The position numbers and the translations under genes were made by a program. A DNA stretch of 43,277 nt, taken from Pseudomonadota bacterium (GTDB lineage Bacteria > Pseudomonadota > Gammaproteobacteria > Burkholderiales > Methylophilaceae). Below, piece by piece: positions 42,227 through 43,277 of this stretch. How positions within the stretch are numbered: position 1 is the stretch's first letter; every line of letters starts with the position of its first letter. The notes below the pieces were generated by a model. The model saw only the letters and a list, made by a program, of their open reading frames with translations, ran no database searches and had not been told where the DNA came from. Where the stretch lies: contig JAQCBB010000005.1 of assembly GCA_027621535.1 (NCBI GenBank), forward strand, positions 1 to 43,277. Reading direction: 5' to 3'.

Positions 42227-42652
42227 ATGGATTTAAAAAAGCCATATCTGATAAAAGCTATTTACAAATGGTGCGCTGATTATGATCATACACCACTCAT
42301 TATTGTTAACCCTATTAAACAGTCCATAATTCCGCAATACTTAAAAAAAAGTAATGAAATTACTTTTAATATCTCTCAATCTGCTACAAAAAATCTGCAC
42401 ATGGGTAAAGAAACAATTTCATTTTCAGCCAGATTTAATGGGGTTGAAGAATCTTTAATCATATCCTACTCTGAGATAGCTGGTATTTTTTCTAAAGAGT
42501 CACAAGATGGCCTCTTTTTTGATAAATTATCATCCGATGAAGAGGTTCAAAGAGGTATTGATATACAAAAAGATTTTGATCATACAGCCTCTGTAACATC
42601 AACAGAAAAGTCTCGGATAAACAAAAAACCTTATTTAAAAATCATTAAATAA
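42227..42652 (+). CDS. sspB: ClpXP protease specificity-enhancing factor SspB
   Basis: MDLKKPYLIKAIYKWCADYDHTPLIIV; C-terminal KKPYLKIIK resembles the ClpX-binding tail. Confidence 0.93.
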   Translation: MDLKKPYLIKAIYKWCADYDHTPLIIVNPIKQSIIPQYLKKSNEITFNISQSATKNLHMGKETISFSARFNGVEESLIISYSEIAGIFSKESQDGLFFDKLSSDEEVQRGIDIQKDFDHTASVTSTEKSRINKKPYLKIIK

Positions 42653-42715
42653 ATTTAGTAAATTATTTATTCAACTTTTATTAAAAAGTTGGTATAGTAA
42701 CGTTCTTTTCTCGTT

Positions 42716-42791
42716 GCCGGATTAGCTCAGATGGTAGAGCAGCGCACTTGTAATGCGAAGGTCGTCAGTTCGATTCCGACATCCGGCACCA
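42716..42791 (+). tRNA. tRNA-Thr (anticodon TGT)
   Basis: Acceptor GCCGGAT/ATCCGGC, loop CTTGTAA, T-arm GTTCGATTC, encoded CCA. Confidence 0.97.
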
Positions 42792-42873
42792 TCAATTTTA
42801 ATTTAGAGTGTATTTTTCTGTTTATACCACGTTGTTGACCTATAAAAAAAGTTACATAAACCCTTATTTTTAT

Positions 42874-42902
42874 TTGACATTTCTATAATTTAAATGGATA
42901 AT
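42874..42902 (+). promoter_or_regulatory. Sigma70 promoter for tRNA-Tyr/Gly/Thr-tuf cluster
   Basis: TTGACA (42874-42879) - 17 bp - GATAAT (42897-42902), with G-rich sequence following. Confidence 0.7.
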
Positions 42903-42916
42903 TTCGGGTTCGGTTG

Positions 42917-43001
42917 GGAGGGGTGGCCGAGTGGTTAAAGGCGACGGACTGTAAATCCGTTCTCTCTGAGTACGTAGGTTCAAATCCTACCCCCTCCACC
43001 A
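42917..43001 (+). tRNA. tRNA-Tyr (anticodon GTA)
   Basis: Acceptor GGAGGGG/CCCCTCC, loop CTGTAAA, long variable arm, encoded CCA. Confidence 0.97.
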
Positions 43002-43046
43002 TTAATTCTGTAACACAGATTTTATATGGGTATTCGAAGGGGTATA

Positions 43047-43120
43047 GCGGGCGTAGTTTAATGGTAAAACCTCAGTTTTCCAAACTGATCTCGTGGGTTC
43101 GATTCCCATCGCCCGCTCCA
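43047..43120 (+). tRNA. tRNA-Gly (anticodon TCC)
   Basis: Acceptor GCGGGCG/CGCCCGC, loop TTTCCAA, encoded CCA. Confidence 0.97.
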
Positions 43121-43134
43121 GAATTAAAGGAATC

Positions 43135-43209
<75 letters not shown>

Positions 43210-43247
43210 CAACAGTTTTTAAAGAGTAATTTTTTAAGGAATATATT

Positions 43248-43277
43248 ATGGCTAAAGGTAAATTTGAGCGTACCAAA
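43248..43277 (+). CDS. tuf: Elongation factor Tu, N-terminal fragment (window-truncated)
   Basis: MAKGKFERTK at the window end, RBS AAGGA, downstream of the tRNA cluster. Confidence 0.9.
   Translation, partial: MAKGKFERTK

Noticed and set aside
42884-42889. TATAAT immediately after the TTGACA box
   Set aside because: Spacer of 4 bp is not compatible with that -35; GATAAT at 42897 has the correct 17-bp spacing.

Overview
This window is a compact, AT-rich bacterial chromosome segment. Gene content and order suggest a streamlined betaproteobacterium, possibly Methylophilales/OM43-like; that placement is inference. Most of it is housekeeping: a PQQ sugar dehydrogenase plus cytochrome c, an RND efflux pair, ampD, lptFG, pepA-holC, gcvH, pbpG, topA, trmB/engB, cytochrome c4 with ResB/CcsA maturation, mlaFEDCB, yadGH-like ABC transporter, ibaG/bolA-grxD-murA, a full hisGDCBHAFIE run, hinT, tatABC, petABC, sspAB, and a tRNA-Thr/Tyr/Gly/Thr cluster leading into tuf. 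I found no CRISPR array, IS element, prophage or defence island, and no convincing new multi-gene system. The observations most worth a second look are: (1) ttcA split by an apparent 1-nt deletion that removes its third Fe-S ligand region; (2) a Cys-rich mini-ORF with one in-frame TAA near the left edge, absent from the ORF track; (3) a remnant of a sodium:dicarboxylate symporter C-terminus next to an out-of-frame signal peptide; (4) candidate operators and promoters (14-bp palindrome, near-leaderless resB, TTGACA-N17-GATAAT in front of the tRNA-tuf cluster); (5) extreme gene packing (16-bp divergent lptF/pepA spacer, several convergent overlaps).
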